This document shows positions 1 to 8,196 of a DNA stretch of 18,645 nucleotides, in pieces. Below the pieces are notes generated by a model. It saw only the letters and a program-made list of their open reading frames with translations, was not told the origin of the DNA and searched no databases. The translations under genes were made by a program, and so were the position numbers. The stretch is from Bacillota bacterium. GTDB lineage: Bacteria > Bacillota > Clostridia > Oscillospirales > Acutalibacteraceae. The stretch's first letter is position 1. Every line of letters starts with the position of its first letter. The DNA is taken from contig JAEZRH010000068.1 of NCBI GenBank assembly GCA_023412845.1, positions 1 through 18,645 of the forward strand, written 5' to 3'.

Positions 1-16
1 ACAATTGGTTTTACCC

Positions 17-1930
17 CTAACCCCCCCCCGCGGACGGTGCGCCCGGGGCGGCGGCAATCGACTGCAGAAGACCGCTCATCCGGGTAACATCGTCAATGAC
101 CTCTTTCAGGTAATTGGCCGTCTCGCCCGCGATCCGCTCGCCGTCCTGCACCGCGCCGGCCGAAGCCTGAATCAGCGTCGCCGTGCTCTTCACGGCCTCG
201 GCGCTGCGGTTTGCAAGGTTTCTGACCTCATCCGCAACGACCGAGAACCCGCGTCCGGCTTCTCCCGCGCGCGCAGCCTCCACCGCAGCGTTCAGCGCAA
301 GGATGTTCGTCTGGAACGCGATATCCTGAATCGTCTTGATGATCTTTCCGATCTTGCCGGAAGAATCGCTGATCCTGTTCATGGCCTCGGCCATCCGGTT
401 CATCTGCTCGGTCCCGCCGGAGACCTTCTGCGCCGCCTTCTCCGAAATTTCTTTGGCCTGCACGGCATTGCGGGCACTGTCGTCGACATGAGCGGCGATG
501 GTATGGATGGAATTGGACAGCTCCTGTATGGTGGCGTTCTGCTCCGTCGCACCCTGGGCAAGCGACTGGGACGCGTCGGACATCTGCTGCGATCCGCTCG
601 CCACCTGATCCGCAGCGCAATGGATCTCATAGAACGCGGCATTCAGGGAAGCGAGGATCGAGTCCAGCGCTTTTTTGATCTCGGTGAAATCGCCCTTGTA
701 GTTCTCGCTCGTCTGAACGGCCAAGTCGCCCTGGGCTATGGAGCCCAGAATGGACGAGATCTCACCGATATAGCCGTTCAGCGAATCCACGGAACCGGCA
801 AACGTTTCGGAGAGCGTCTGGATCTCGTTGCCCGTACGGATCTTCGGCACCTCCGTGTGCAGGTCGCCGCCCGACAGGGCCTGCATCCGTTTCATCAGGG
901 ACACGATCGGCTTGGAGACGGAGCTGGCAAGGCGGAACGCCAGAAACACCGACAACGCCGTGAAAAACACCGCGATCAGCGCGGTGATCCAGATGGAGCG
1001 GTAAAAATCCGCCATCATTTCATCCACGTTCGCAACAACGCCGATCGACCAGGTCGTATTCAGAATCGGGGCGTAAAAGACGTATTCCTTGCTTCCGCCG
1101 GCGGTCAGATACTGGCCTCCGGCGACGCGGTCCGTCATCTTTTTGACCAGGGTGCCGTACTGCTCATACTGCGCGTCTTTTTTTGCGAGATTGATGTAAT
1201 TGGTCTGGTGCGTCACCTCATCGTAATTACGGTCGGCGATGATTGTGCCCTGGTCGTCCACAATAAAGCCGTAGCCCTTGTCGCCAAGCACCAGATCGCT
1301 GATTACCGCATTGAACGAATCCGCCGAAATAACGCCGTAAACGATCCCGTTATAATCGGTCCCGTTCGAGACGCGCGTTGCCACATACAGCACGAGCGAG
1401 CCGTCTTTTCCATCTTTTTGGATGGACGACAGAACGGTGTCTCCGAGCAGGGCATTTTTGAAAAAGTCGTATTTGCTGAAATCCTGACCGTCGAGGGTCT
1501 TTCCGTTCTCGTCCGCAAGGCCCGCCGTGCTGAATTCGTTATTCGCGGCAAGCAGCGCGAGCGTGTTTGCCCACTGGCTCTTCGCCTGAGGGTTCGTGAT
1601 GTCCGAATTCGACGCCATGGACTTGATCTTCAGCTTATAATTCTGAATCGCATTCTGCACGCTTGCATCGTATGCGATCGCGACCCGAGAAACCTGCTGT
1701 TCGACGCTTGCTTTGGTGTTGTTGTAGAATAGGCCGCAAAGAGCAACCGAAGTGCAAACGCTAATGGCGACGGTCAGACTAAGCGTGCTGACGAGCAGCT
1801 TTTTCCGTATCGTTGTCTTTTTCCTGAGTCTCTGGATTTGTTTCGGGACAGATGCCTTTGCCGGCTGCCCGGAATCCTTCAGGATTACCGGGATGGTCCT
1901 TTGTACGGTACCACGTTTTTTACGGAACAT
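17..1930 (-). CDS. Methyl-accepting chemotaxis protein with dCache sensor, C-terminus abnormal/truncated
   Basis: Membrane chemoreceptor that passes ligand state to the CheA/CheW array. Taking the ATG at 1930 (GGAGGGAG site 9 nt upstream) gives 637 aa; a longer in-frame opening to 2050 lacks such a site. Visible order: basic cytoplasmic N-terminus, TM1 about residues 45-68, extracellular dCache-like domain about 72-300, TM2 about 313-335, HAMP with the usual Pro (SKPIVSL) about 335-388, a second HAMP-like helical segment about 389-440, and the signalling coiled coil whose hairpin tip is FQTNILALNAAVEAARAG (539-556). After SIAAA (residue 628) homology to other MCPs stops; nine unrelated residues (PGAPSAGGG) follow before TAG. 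The last 55-60 residues of the descending helix are missing. The break lies 46 bp from the window edge beside a C9 run, so a contig-end artefact is likely. It is the last gene of the cheA-cheR-cheB-mcp block, 134 nt after cheB. Confidence 0.9.
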   Translation of the reverse strand: MFRKKRGTVQRTIPVILKDSGQPAKASVPKQIQRLRKKTTIRKKLLVSTLSLTVAISVCTSVALCGLFYNNTKASVEQQVSRVAIAYDASVQNAIQNYKLKIKSMASNSDITNPQAKSQWANTLALLAANNEFSTAGLADENGKTLDGQDFSKYDFFKNALLGDTVLSSIQKDGKDGSLVLYVATRVSNGTDYNGIVYGVISADSFNAVISDLVLGDKGYGFIVDDQGTIIADRNYDEVTHQTNYINLAKKDAQYEQYGTLVKKMTDRVAGGQYLTAGGSKEYVFYAPILNTTWSIGVVANVDEMMADFYRSIWITALIAVFFTALSVFLAFRLASSVSKPIVSLMKRMQALSGGDLHTEVPKIRTGNEIQTLSETFAGSVDSLNGYIGEISSILGSIAQGDLAVQTSENYKGDFTEIKKALDSILASLNAAFYEIHCAADQVASGSQQMSDASQSLAQGATEQNATIQELSNSIHTIAAHVDDSARNAVQAKEISEKAAQKVSGGTEQMNRMAEAMNRISDSSGKIGKIIKTIQDIAFQTNILALNAAVEAARAGEAGRGFSVVADEVRNLANRSAEAVKSTATLIQASAGAVQDGERIAGETANYLKEVIDDVTRMSGLLQSIAAAPGAPSAGGG

Positions 1931-2064
1931 AGTGCAATCTCCCTCCAATACAGTCTGCAGCACCGGATCGCTGCAAATCTTCCAAAGCCTGTTTCGCTTT
2001 TCGGCCGGCTCCCCCGAATCCCAATTCCCGGAAGGCAGGCCTTTCCCCAAAATTTAAAAGACGC

Positions 2065-3099
2065 TTATACCTTGTTTGCTAAAATCCCCGCGATCCCGCT
2101 GAGCGGAGCCTGCTGCACGACCGCGCCGATCTCGAAGGCCGCCATCGGCATGCCGTAGACAACGCAGGAAGCTTCATCCTGTCCGACGGTGAAAGCCCCG
2201 GCCTTCCGCATTCGAAGAAGCGCTTCGGCGCCGTCTCTCCCCATCCCGGTCAGGATGACCCCAATGGCGTCGTCGCGCGCCGTCTGCGCGACGGAATCGA
2301 ACAGCTCACCCACCGAAGGGCAGTGCCCGTTCACCTTTTCCCCCTTTCGGCAGGTAACATAGTAGCCCCGGTCGTCCTTGCGAAGATACATCTGCTTGCC
2401 GCCCGGGGCGACCAGAGCCGTACCCTCTTCCACGCGGGCGCCGTCCTCCGCCTCGGATACCTTGAGACTCGAGATACGGTTGAGGCGCTCCGCATACATC
2501 TTTGTGAAATCCGCCGGCATGTGCTGAACGATCACGATACCAGGCATGTCCGCAGGCAGATGCGCCATGATCTCCGCGGTCGCCTCGGTCCCGCCGGTCG
2601 ATGCGCCGATCGCCACGATGTGGAAGTGTCGGGAGGGCCCTGCGCCGTGGGTGGAAAGGGGCGTTTGCTCCCCGTTCCTGTTTCCGGCGGGCTTCTGCGC
2701 CCGGCCCAGAGACGCCTGTGCGGCGAATTTGATTTTGACGCATATTTCATTGCCGAAAGCCTGAACGCTTCCGCGTTTGGAAAGATCCGGCATTTTTACG
2801 TAATCGAATCCGGTGTCCTGCGGTTTTTCGATCTCCTCCTGGACGACCGCGACCACTGGCACGGAGCTGGACTGGCGCAGGCCGGACAGGAACCTCTGAA
2901 GGCTCTGCGGCTTTTCCGCAAGCCCGTTCAGAATGATGACATCCGGCGAAAGGTCTTTGACTTTTTGCTTCGCGCTATCCCCTCTTTCCGCCGAGCCCAC
3001 AATTTTCAGGCTTGGATCCGACCCGACAACCTGATTCAGCGCTGTCTGAAAAGGAACAGAATCATCTACAATGAGAATTTTTATCGTGTGAGATTGCAT
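2065..3099 (-). CDS. cheB: Chemotaxis protein-glutamate methylesterase CheB with degenerate receiver domain
   Basis: Removes methyl groups from receptor glutamates (and deamidates glutamines) during adaptation; cytoplasmic. 344 aa, normal family length. The C-terminal esterase is complete: Ser167 in GASTGG, His193 in VQHMPADF, Asp289 in TGMGRDG, the expected catalytic triad. The N-terminal receiver (about 1-125) keeps the acidic pair Asp12-Asp13, but the phospho-acceptor position reads PDVIILN, with Asn58 (codon AAC, 2926-2928 on the complement) where CheB has Asp. The switch Ser/Thr is Val86, and the Lys of the usual DFVTKP motif is Met103 (DYVKMP). The DxEMP loop is lost. By family knowledge such a domain should not be phosphorylated by CheA. 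The gene starts 12 nt after the cheR stop, so the two are surely co-transcribed. The identification is firm; the loss of phospho-control is inferred from residues. Confidence 0.96.
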   Translation of the reverse strand: MQSHTIKILIVDDSVPFQTALNQVVGSDPSLKIVGSAERGDSAKQKVKDLSPDVIILNGLAEKPQSLQRFLSGLRQSSSVPVVAVVQEEIEKPQDTGFDYVKMPDLSKRGSVQAFGNEICVKIKFAAQASLGRAQKPAGNRNGEQTPLSTHGAGPSRHFHIVAIGASTGGTEATAEIMAHLPADMPGIVIVQHMPADFTKMYAERLNRISSLKVSEAEDGARVEEGTALVAPGGKQMYLRKDDRGYYVTCRKGEKVNGHCPSVGELFDSVAQTARDDAIGVILTGMGRDGAEALLRMRKAGAFTVGQDEASCVVYGMPMAAFEIGAVVQQAPLSGIAGILANKV

Positions 3100-3111
3100 G
3101 ACTGCTTCTGC

Positions 3112-3912
3112 TTATCCTTTCTGAAAAATTGAAGGCGCAATATAGTTCAGTTGGACTCCGTCACGCTGTATGGTCTCGGAATGGCCGATGAACAGGTAGC
3201 CGCCCGGCTTGAGCGCGTCGCAGAATTTGCCGACCAGACGGTTTTTGGTTTCCTGGTTGAAATAGATCATGACATTTCTGCAGAAGATCAGGTCGAATGG
3301 CTCGCGGAACGGAAACGGATCCATCAGGTTGAGCTTTCTGAAAATGACTTCGCGCTTAATCTCGTCGCTCAGCAGATAATTGTCTTCCGCGCGCCGGAAC
3401 CACCGCCGCTGCCATTCGGGCGAGAGGTTTTTCAGCGATTCCACCGGGTAAACGCCCTCCTGCGCCGCCTCAAGGACATGCGTGGAAATGTCGGTCGCGA
3501 GAATGCGGTAATCCCACTCCGGGCGCGGCCCGAAATAGTCCTTCATCAGCATGATGGCGGTGTAGGCTTCTTCCCCCGTGGAGCAGCCGGCGCTCCAGAT
3601 CCGCAGATTTTTGCTGCGGTTGGTCAGCTCCTGCTGAGGCAGGACGGTCTTCTTCATAAACTCGAAGTGGCCCGGCTCCCTCATAAAATAGGTATGGTTG
3701 GTGGTAAGCTTGTTCAGCATCACGTCCCGCTCGGAATCTCCTTCGCGCCGAAGCAGGTCGAAATACTCCGAAAAGGTGGAGAGCTTTTTTTCAGCAAGTA
3801 CCGAATACATTCTTGATTCGATCAGCAGCCGTTTCTTGCTCAGGTCGATGCCGTAGTTCGTCTGGATAAAAGAAACTAACTGCCGGAATTCTTCGTCGGT
3901 CAATTGGATCAT
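3112..3912 (-). CDS. cheR: Chemotaxis protein methyltransferase CheR
   Basis: Transfers methyl groups from S-adenosylmethionine to receptor glutamates, opposing CheB. I take the ATG at 3912 (266 aa) because GGAG lies 5 nt upstream; an ATG ten codons earlier (3942) has only a weak site. The N-terminal helical CheR domain (about 1-75) ends in the conserved TNHTYFMRE region (71-79). The Rossmann methyltransferase domain shows the SAM loop SAGCSTGEEAY (107-117), the acidic strand end ATDIS (139-143), the FCRNVMIYF strand (210-218) and GHSE (243-246). There are no fused TPR or receiver domains. It sits between cheA (69-nt gap) and cheB (12-nt gap) in the SigD-driven block. Neither MCP in the window shows a C-terminal CheR-binding pentapeptide. 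Confidence 0.97.
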   Translation of the reverse strand: MIQLTDEEFRQLVSFIQTNYGIDLSKKRLLIESRMYSVLAEKKLSTFSEYFDLLRREGDSERDVMLNKLTTNHTYFMREPGHFEFMKKTVLPQQELTNRSKNLRIWSAGCSTGEEAYTAIMLMKDYFGPRPEWDYRILATDISTHVLEAAQEGVYPVESLKNLSPEWQRRWFRRAEDNYLLSDEIKREVIFRKLNLMDPFPFREPFDLIFCRNVMIYFNQETKNRLVGKFCDALKPGGYLFIGHSETIQRDGVQLNYIAPSIFQKG

Positions 3913-3955
3913 AGAATCTCCAAACCCCTGTAATAGAATCATTTTTTTCCGGAGG

Positions 3956-3979
3956 CGCCGCCTTCCTGGGCGGGCGGCG
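3956..3979 (-). other. GC-rich hairpin in the cheA-cheR gap
   Basis: CGCCGCC (3956-3962) and GGCGGCG (3973-3979) form a perfect 7-bp stem around a 10-nt loop, just after the cheA stop. On the transcribed strand it is not followed by a U-run, so it is not a standard terminator. It could stabilise or process the cheA-cheR message. It may also be chance in GC-rich DNA. Confidence 0.3.
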
Positions 3980-3981
3980 GG

Positions 3982-6021
3982 TCAATTGTCGTTGTAAAGG
4001 TTCTGCACGTTCAGGATCAGGCTGATGCTGCCGTCACCGAGGATGGCGCACCCGTCGATGCCGGACTTGCGCACCCGGAACTGGTTCAGGTAGGTGGGAA
4101 GCGACTTCACCACCACCTGCTGCTCCCCGAGCAGTGCGTCGGCGAAAATACAGAACGCGTTGTCGTGCGTGCCGACCAGAATGACGATGCCGGCGGAAAT
4201 ATCCGTGATCTCCGTTTTGATGTCATAGGTCTTGTGCAGGCGAACCAGCGGATAATATTTGTCGCGTATCATGATGATCTCGTGCATGTCCGTGTCGTAC
4301 ATGATCCGCTCGTCGCTGGACTTGAAGGACTGCCGGATGTTCTTGATCGGGATGGTGAACATGGTGTCGCCGACGGAGATCTTCATGCCGTTGATGATGG
4401 CGAGCGTCAGCGGAATCTTGAAGAGGACCGTCATCCCCTTGCCGGGAGTGCTGTCTATGGTGACGTCTCCGCCGATTTTCTCCACGTTCTCCCTGACGAC
4501 GTCCATGCCCACGCCGCGGCCGGAATACTCGGTGACGACGTTGTTGGTCGAAAAGCCCGGCATCAGGATGAACTGGTACACTTCCTTGTCGGTATACTCC
4601 CCCTCCGGCTTGGTGAGCAGCCCTTTCTGGGAGGCCTTCCCAAGCACCGCGGCGCGGTCGAGGCCGCCGCCGTCGTCCGACACGCTGATGAGGATGTCGC
4701 CGCCGGTGTTCTGCGCGGTCAGCGTGATGGTGCCGGCTTCCGGCTTGCCCGCCTTCAGGCGCTGGGCCTTGGACTCAAGGCCGTGATCCATGCAGTTGCG
4801 CACCAGATGCATGATCGGGTCGGAGATGCTGTCGACGATCGTCTTGTCGACTTCCGTCTCTTCGCCGATCAGGACGAGCTTCGCATCCTTTTCCAGCTTT
4901 TTGCTCATGTCGCGCACGATGCGGTTCATTTTCTGAAACACAGTGGAAACCGGCACCATGCGGATCGACATGACGACCTCCTGCAGCTCGTCCGTCAGCT
5001 TGCGCAGCTGCCGCGAAGCCTTGGTGAAGTTGTTGTCCAGCCCGGCCTGCTGCAGCGCCGGGTCGGAGGTGACCATGGACTCGGTGATGACGATCTCGCC
5101 CATCAGGTCCATCAGGCTGTCGAGCTTCGAAAGGTTGACGTTGATCAGGCTCTGCTTGACCGGCGCATGTGCAAGCGCCGCGGACTGCTGAGCCGCGCCG
5201 GCCGCCGCCGCTCCCCCCGCGGGCCTGTCCGCCGCCGCAGGCGACGAAATCTCGCTGTAATTCTTCGTATAGGTGAAATGCTCGATCACCGGCAGGGCCT
5301 TGGCCATGTCGTCCGGGGAGGCGAAAAAGACGTAAAAACCGTCGCGCATCACGGAATTTGCCGTCTCCGGGTTCGTCTCGATATCTTTCGGCAGGAACTC
5401 GAAATTGGAACACACGTCCTGAATATCGATGGTCAGCATGAACGCGCGGAGGTTCGCCATCTGCGACTCCTCGTCGAAATAGACGCGGACCGCGAAGGGA
5501 TATCCCTTTGCGGCTTCCTCCGCCACAAGGCCTTTCTGCACGCCCTCCGGTGAGGGGGCGCTCTCTTCCGCGGCCCCGGCCGGAGCCGCGCCCTTCGCTG
5601 CGGCGGGAGCCTGCACCCCGCCTGAAATCTTTTTGAGGAAATCGTTAATTTCCTGCTCAAAACTGCCGATATCTGTTGTAAGCGGCTGGCCCCCGCGGAC
5701 CTTTTCGACTTCCGCCTTGAGAAAATCCCCGGACCGGAACATCAGATCGATCAGCGGCTCGATATATTCCTTTCCGATGCCCTTTTCGCGGACGTAGGCA
5801 AACAGATCCTCCATCTTATGCGCCACAACCGTAAGGCTGTTGAACTGCATCATCGCCGAAGAGCCCTTTATCGTATGCATGATACGGAAAATCTCGTTGA
5901 TGCTGTCCTGATCGAAATTCTTGTTGCTTTCACAGGCCAGCAGGATGTCGTCCAGATGCTCCAGCAGGTCGTCGGTTTCAAACAGGAATACATCCAGCAT
6001 GGATTCGGTTCCGCTATCCAT
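3982..6021 (-). CDS. cheA: Chemotaxis sensor histidine kinase CheA
   Basis: Central kinase of the chemotaxis array; autophosphorylates and passes phosphate to CheY. I take the ATG at 6021 (679 aa) because GGGAG lies 8 nt upstream; five codons further up is only an in-frame TTG at 6036. Domains: P1/Hpt about 1-130 with phospho-site His49 in RIMHTIKGSS; Ala/Pro-rich linker; P2-like CheY-docking domain about 174-257; second Ala-rich linker; P3 dimerisation about 289-350; P4 HATPase with N box HLVRNCMDHGLE (405-416), G1 DDGGGL, F box FSTN (490-493) and G2 GRGVGMDVV (501-509); P5 CheW-like regulatory domain from about 545 to the end. All catalytic motifs look intact. First gene of its block, directly downstream of the SigD-type promoter at 6087-6113, with a leader of about 60 nt. 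Confidence 0.98.
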   Translation of the reverse strand: MDSGTESMLDVFLFETDDLLEHLDDILLACESNKNFDQDSINEIFRIMHTIKGSSAMMQFNSLTVVAHKMEDLFAYVREKGIGKEYIEPLIDLMFRSGDFLKAEVEKVRGGQPLTTDIGSFEQEINDFLKKISGGVQAPAAAKGAAPAGAAEESAPSPEGVQKGLVAEEAAKGYPFAVRVYFDEESQMANLRAFMLTIDIQDVCSNFEFLPKDIETNPETANSVMRDGFYVFFASPDDMAKALPVIEHFTYTKNYSEISSPAAADRPAGGAAAAGAAQQSAALAHAPVKQSLINVNLSKLDSLMDLMGEIVITESMVTSDPALQQAGLDNNFTKASRQLRKLTDELQEVVMSIRMVPVSTVFQKMNRIVRDMSKKLEKDAKLVLIGEETEVDKTIVDSISDPIMHLVRNCMDHGLESKAQRLKAGKPEAGTITLTAQNTGGDILISVSDDGGGLDRAAVLGKASQKGLLTKPEGEYTDKEVYQFILMPGFSTNNVVTEYSGRGVGMDVVRENVEKIGGDVTIDSTPGKGMTVLFKIPLTLAIINGMKISVGDTMFTIPIKNIRQSFKSSDERIMYDTDMHEIIMIRDKYYPLVRLHKTYDIKTEITDISAGIVILVGTHDNAFCIFADALLGEQQVVVKSLPTYLNQFRVRKSGIDGCAILGDGSISLILNVQNLYNDN

Positions 6022-6044
6022 ATTTTTCACTCCCAATATTTGAA

Positions 6045-6073
6045 TTCAATTCCACGTTGCGGCATGTTATAAT
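6045..6073 (+). promoter_or_regulatory. Possible SigA-type promoter for the FliK-like gene
   Basis: TATAAT at 6068-6073 is a perfect -10 hexamer on the plus strand. The hexamer 17 nt upstream is TTCAAT (6045-6050), a poor -35. An alternative pair is TTGCGG (6057-6062) with GATAAT (6081-6086). Either would lie inside the cheA leader on the opposite strand. This is suggestive only. Confidence 0.25.
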
Positions 6074-6086
6074 TACTGCTGATAAT

Positions 6087-6113
6087 ATATCGGCCAAAAG
6101 AATTGGTTCTTTA
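6087..6113 (-). promoter_or_regulatory. SigD (sigma-28) type promoter of cheA-cheR-cheB-mcp
   Basis: On the minus strand TAAA (6110-6113) and CCGATAT (6087-6093) are separated by exactly 16 nt. This matches the Bacillus-type SigD consensus TAAA-N14-16-CCGATAT. It lies 66 nt before the cheA ATG. The same element with the same spacing occurs before fliD and, with one mismatch, before the first cheW. Confidence 0.85.
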
Positions 6114-6141
6114 GTCAAATCACCAGTCCCGGCCAATTTTT

Positions 6142-7776
6142 ATGAAAGAAGTGGTTCGTTTGCCGGACAACCTCCGCATCACCGCGCCCGTCACCCCGAA
6201 CGAGAGCGTCAGCAGGCCAAGCCACGCGGCGGAGCCGCCCCAGATACTGCCCACCGATCCGAACCGCGTGCCGGGCAACGGAAACCAGACGGAAAACCCA
6301 GGGTACCAGACCGGAGACCTCCTTCTGAACCGTGGCTCCGTGTTCGGACAGTTTCTCGAACAGCTGAGCTCGACGCCCGACCTTTCGAAATCGCTGCAGG
6401 GATTCCTGCTGGACGCCGTCGCCCGTCAGGAATCCATCGCGGCCCGGCAGCCCGCGGACGCCCCCCTGCGGACGCTTCTGTCAAGCATCCCCATGGAGGC
6501 TGAGCAGGCGGCGGAAAGCCTGAAGTTCCAGCAGCAAAACGCCACGCAGTTCGGCGGTCCGCTGTTCCGCCTTCTCGGCCAGATCTCAGAGCAGAGTTCG
6601 AACTCCGGATTCGACCTGAGACTGGCGGATTTTCTGAAGGCTTTCAGCGGATATTTCAGCCGGCAGAGCACGACGCAGTCCATTTTCGCGAACCTGGAGC
6701 AGATCCGCGGCGAAATCCCTCTGCCGTACGCCAAAAAGCTGCAGGAGGCCATACGCTCCCTGGGCGGAAAAGCGGAAACCGGCGGCGGGGAGCCGCCGGA
6801 AGTCACGGGCGGGCCGAAGGGAGAGCCCTCCCCTCTCTACACGGGCGGAACCAAAGGCGGCCTCTCCCCGTCCTACGCGGAAAAACCTCAGGAAGCCGCG
6901 CGCGCCCCGGGCGGAGAATATGAAGCCGGCGCAAGGCCGGCTCAGGGGAACCCGAACGCGCCGAAGGAAATCGGAGACAGTCAGACGGAAGAAAACCTGA
7001 ACGTGCTGAAAAAGGATGTCATCCCGTTCCTTGCAAAATATACCGCGCAGACAAACGACTACGGCAAAACGAGGGACGACGTCTCCATGCTGCTGCACAA
7101 TACCGCCATTCTGAACGTAAGCACGAGAGGAAATCTGGAAGACAGGTTCGACCAGCTTTTCCGCTACTGCAAGTACGGCCTCAACCTGCCGGACGCGACC
7201 ATAAATCTGATGCGCTCCCTGTTCGGCGAAGAGATCGCAACCCGGCGCAGCGGGAAAGACGACGCGTTTTACTCCGCCCTTGTAAAGCTGCTTTCCTCCC
7301 CCGGCGCCGCCGCGGGCGCCGATCACGCGGTGCTGCACGACATCACGCGCTCCGTCCTCCTCGACAGCAGCGTGTACATGCCTTTCCAGCACATCTTCCT
7401 CCCCGTGAACATCGACGGCAGGTTCCTGTTTACCCAGATGTGGATCGAAAAGAAGGAGGAGGACGACGCCGTCGCGCACGGACCCGGCGGCACCGCGCAG
7501 CCGACTTCCATCTACCTTACGTTCGACATCCAGGACCTGGGATATTTCGAAGCCGCCGTGCATATCCTTGACCGGCGGGTGGACCTGAATCTCAGCTATC
7601 CGCCGGCTCTTGACCGGTTCCGGGGGACCATCCGCTCCGAGCTTGCCTCCATCCTGGAAAAGAACGGCCTGGGCGCGGAAAAGGTGCAGGTTTCCCCCTG
7701 CGCCGCGGCGAGAATTCCTCAGATCGTCCGGGAAAAGATCGAGGAGAGGAGGAATTCCGTCAATGTCTCAGTTTGA
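6142..7776 (+). CDS. FliK/YlqG-like flagellar hook-length-control family protein
   Basis: 544 aa. The C-terminal part (about 452-520) has the pattern of the FliK C-terminal domain: a strand-rich YLTFDIQDLGYFEAAVHI segment, then a helix (LDRFRGTIRSELASILEKNGL) and a closing VQV strand. The N-terminal part is Pro/Gln-rich and largely unstructured, as in FliK proteins that travel through the export channel. Residues 195-265 hold a decayed tandem repeat (YAKKLQEAIRSLGG versus YAEKPQEAARAPGG; TGGPKGEPSP versus TGGTKGGLSP). It overlaps the FlhB-C-terminal-like gene by 14 nt, the same pairing as ylqG-ylqH in Bacillus, which supports a role in the export switch. No convincing ribosome site precedes the ATG at 6142; TTG at about 6160 is an alternative. 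Whether it is the main FliK or a paralogue cannot be told here. Confidence 0.7.
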   Translation: MKEVVRLPDNLRITAPVTPNESVSRPSHAAEPPQILPTDPNRVPGNGNQTENPGYQTGDLLLNRGSVFGQFLEQLSSTPDLSKSLQGFLLDAVARQESIAARQPADAPLRTLLSSIPMEAEQAAESLKFQQQNATQFGGPLFRLLGQISEQSSNSGFDLRLADFLKAFSGYFSRQSTTQSIFANLEQIRGEIPLPYAKKLQEAIRSLGGKAETGGGEPPEVTGGPKGEPSPLYTGGTKGGLSPSYAEKPQEAARAPGGEYEAGARPAQGNPNAPKEIGDSQTEENLNVLKKDVIPFLAKYTAQTNDYGKTRDDVSMLLHNTAILNVSTRGNLEDRFDQLFRYCKYGLNLPDATINLMRSLFGEEIATRRSGKDDAFYSALVKLLSSPGAAAGADHAVLHDITRSVLLDSSVYMPFQHIFLPVNIDGRFLFTQMWIEKKEEDDAVAHGPGGTAQPTSIYLTFDIQDLGYFEAAVHILDRRVDLNLSYPPALDRFRGTIRSELASILEKNGLGAEKVQVSPCAAARIPQIVREKIEERRNSVNVSV

Positions 7777-8146
7777 AAAGCTGCAAAAGGCGGCTGCCCT
7801 GAAATATTCGGAAGATGCGCCGGAAAGCGCCCCCGTTGTCGTCGCAGCCGGCGTGGGCGACGCGGCGAGAAGGATCGTCGACCTTGCGGAGCAAAGCGGC
7901 GTGCCCGTCTTCCGAGACGATTCGCTTGCGACGCTGCTTTCCCAGATGCGCGCGGGGACGGAAATCCCCTCCGAGCTGTACCACGCCGTTGTGGACATCT
8001 ACGTATACTTTCTGGGTTACGTCGCCGACGGAAACGGCGGCGTGACGCGCAGGCAGCCGCCGCCCGCCGGGACGTCGGAAGAGGAGGAGGGCGCGGGGGA
8101 CGGCCCCGTTTCCCACGAGGAGCCCGTTCCCGAGGAAAACACGTAA
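7763..8146 (+). CDS. FlhB C-terminal-like export switch protein (FlhX/YlqH family)
   Basis: 127 aa, cytoplasmic. Residues 5-85 match the C-terminal part of FlhB that follows autocleavage: KAAALKYSE, then SAPVVVAAGVGDAARRIVDL, GVPVFRDDSLATLL and EIPSELYHAVVDIYVYF. The NPTH cleavage motif and the membrane domain of true FlhB are absent, so this is the stand-alone paralogue known as YlqH or FlhX. These are often annotated as EscU/YscU/HrcU family proteins. In some bacteria such paralogues can stand in for the cleaved FlhB tail. The last 35 residues form an acidic, Pro/Glu-rich tail unlike the family core. The AGGAGAGGAGG site and ATG lie inside the end of the FliK-like gene, implying translational coupling. 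Confidence 0.88.
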   Translation: MSQFEKLQKAAALKYSEDAPESAPVVVAAGVGDAARRIVDLAEQSGVPVFRDDSLATLLSQMRAGTEIPSELYHAVVDIYVYFLGYVADGNGGVTRRQPPPAGTSEEEEGAGDGPVSHEEPVPEENT

Positions 8147-8196
8147 GGCAATATAAAATTTCATCGATTTTTTAATCATTATTTTCCCTGCCGTAC

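Noticed and set aside
5..1732. 575-codon open frame on the plus strand
   Set aside because: It is antisense to a clear MCP gene and reads as Arg/Gly/Leu/Val-rich low-information protein, a usual shadow in GC-rich DNA.
1931..2064. Promoter or riboswitch in the cheB-mcp gap
   Set aside because: The 134-nt gap has a TAAA but no matching SigD -10, no riboswitch core I know and no U-tract hairpin; nothing beyond the mcp ribosome site is supported.
8147..8175. Terminator after the FlhB-like gene
   Set aside because: AAAAT and ATTTT flanking TTCATCG could form only a short A-U stem before the T-run; too weak to call.
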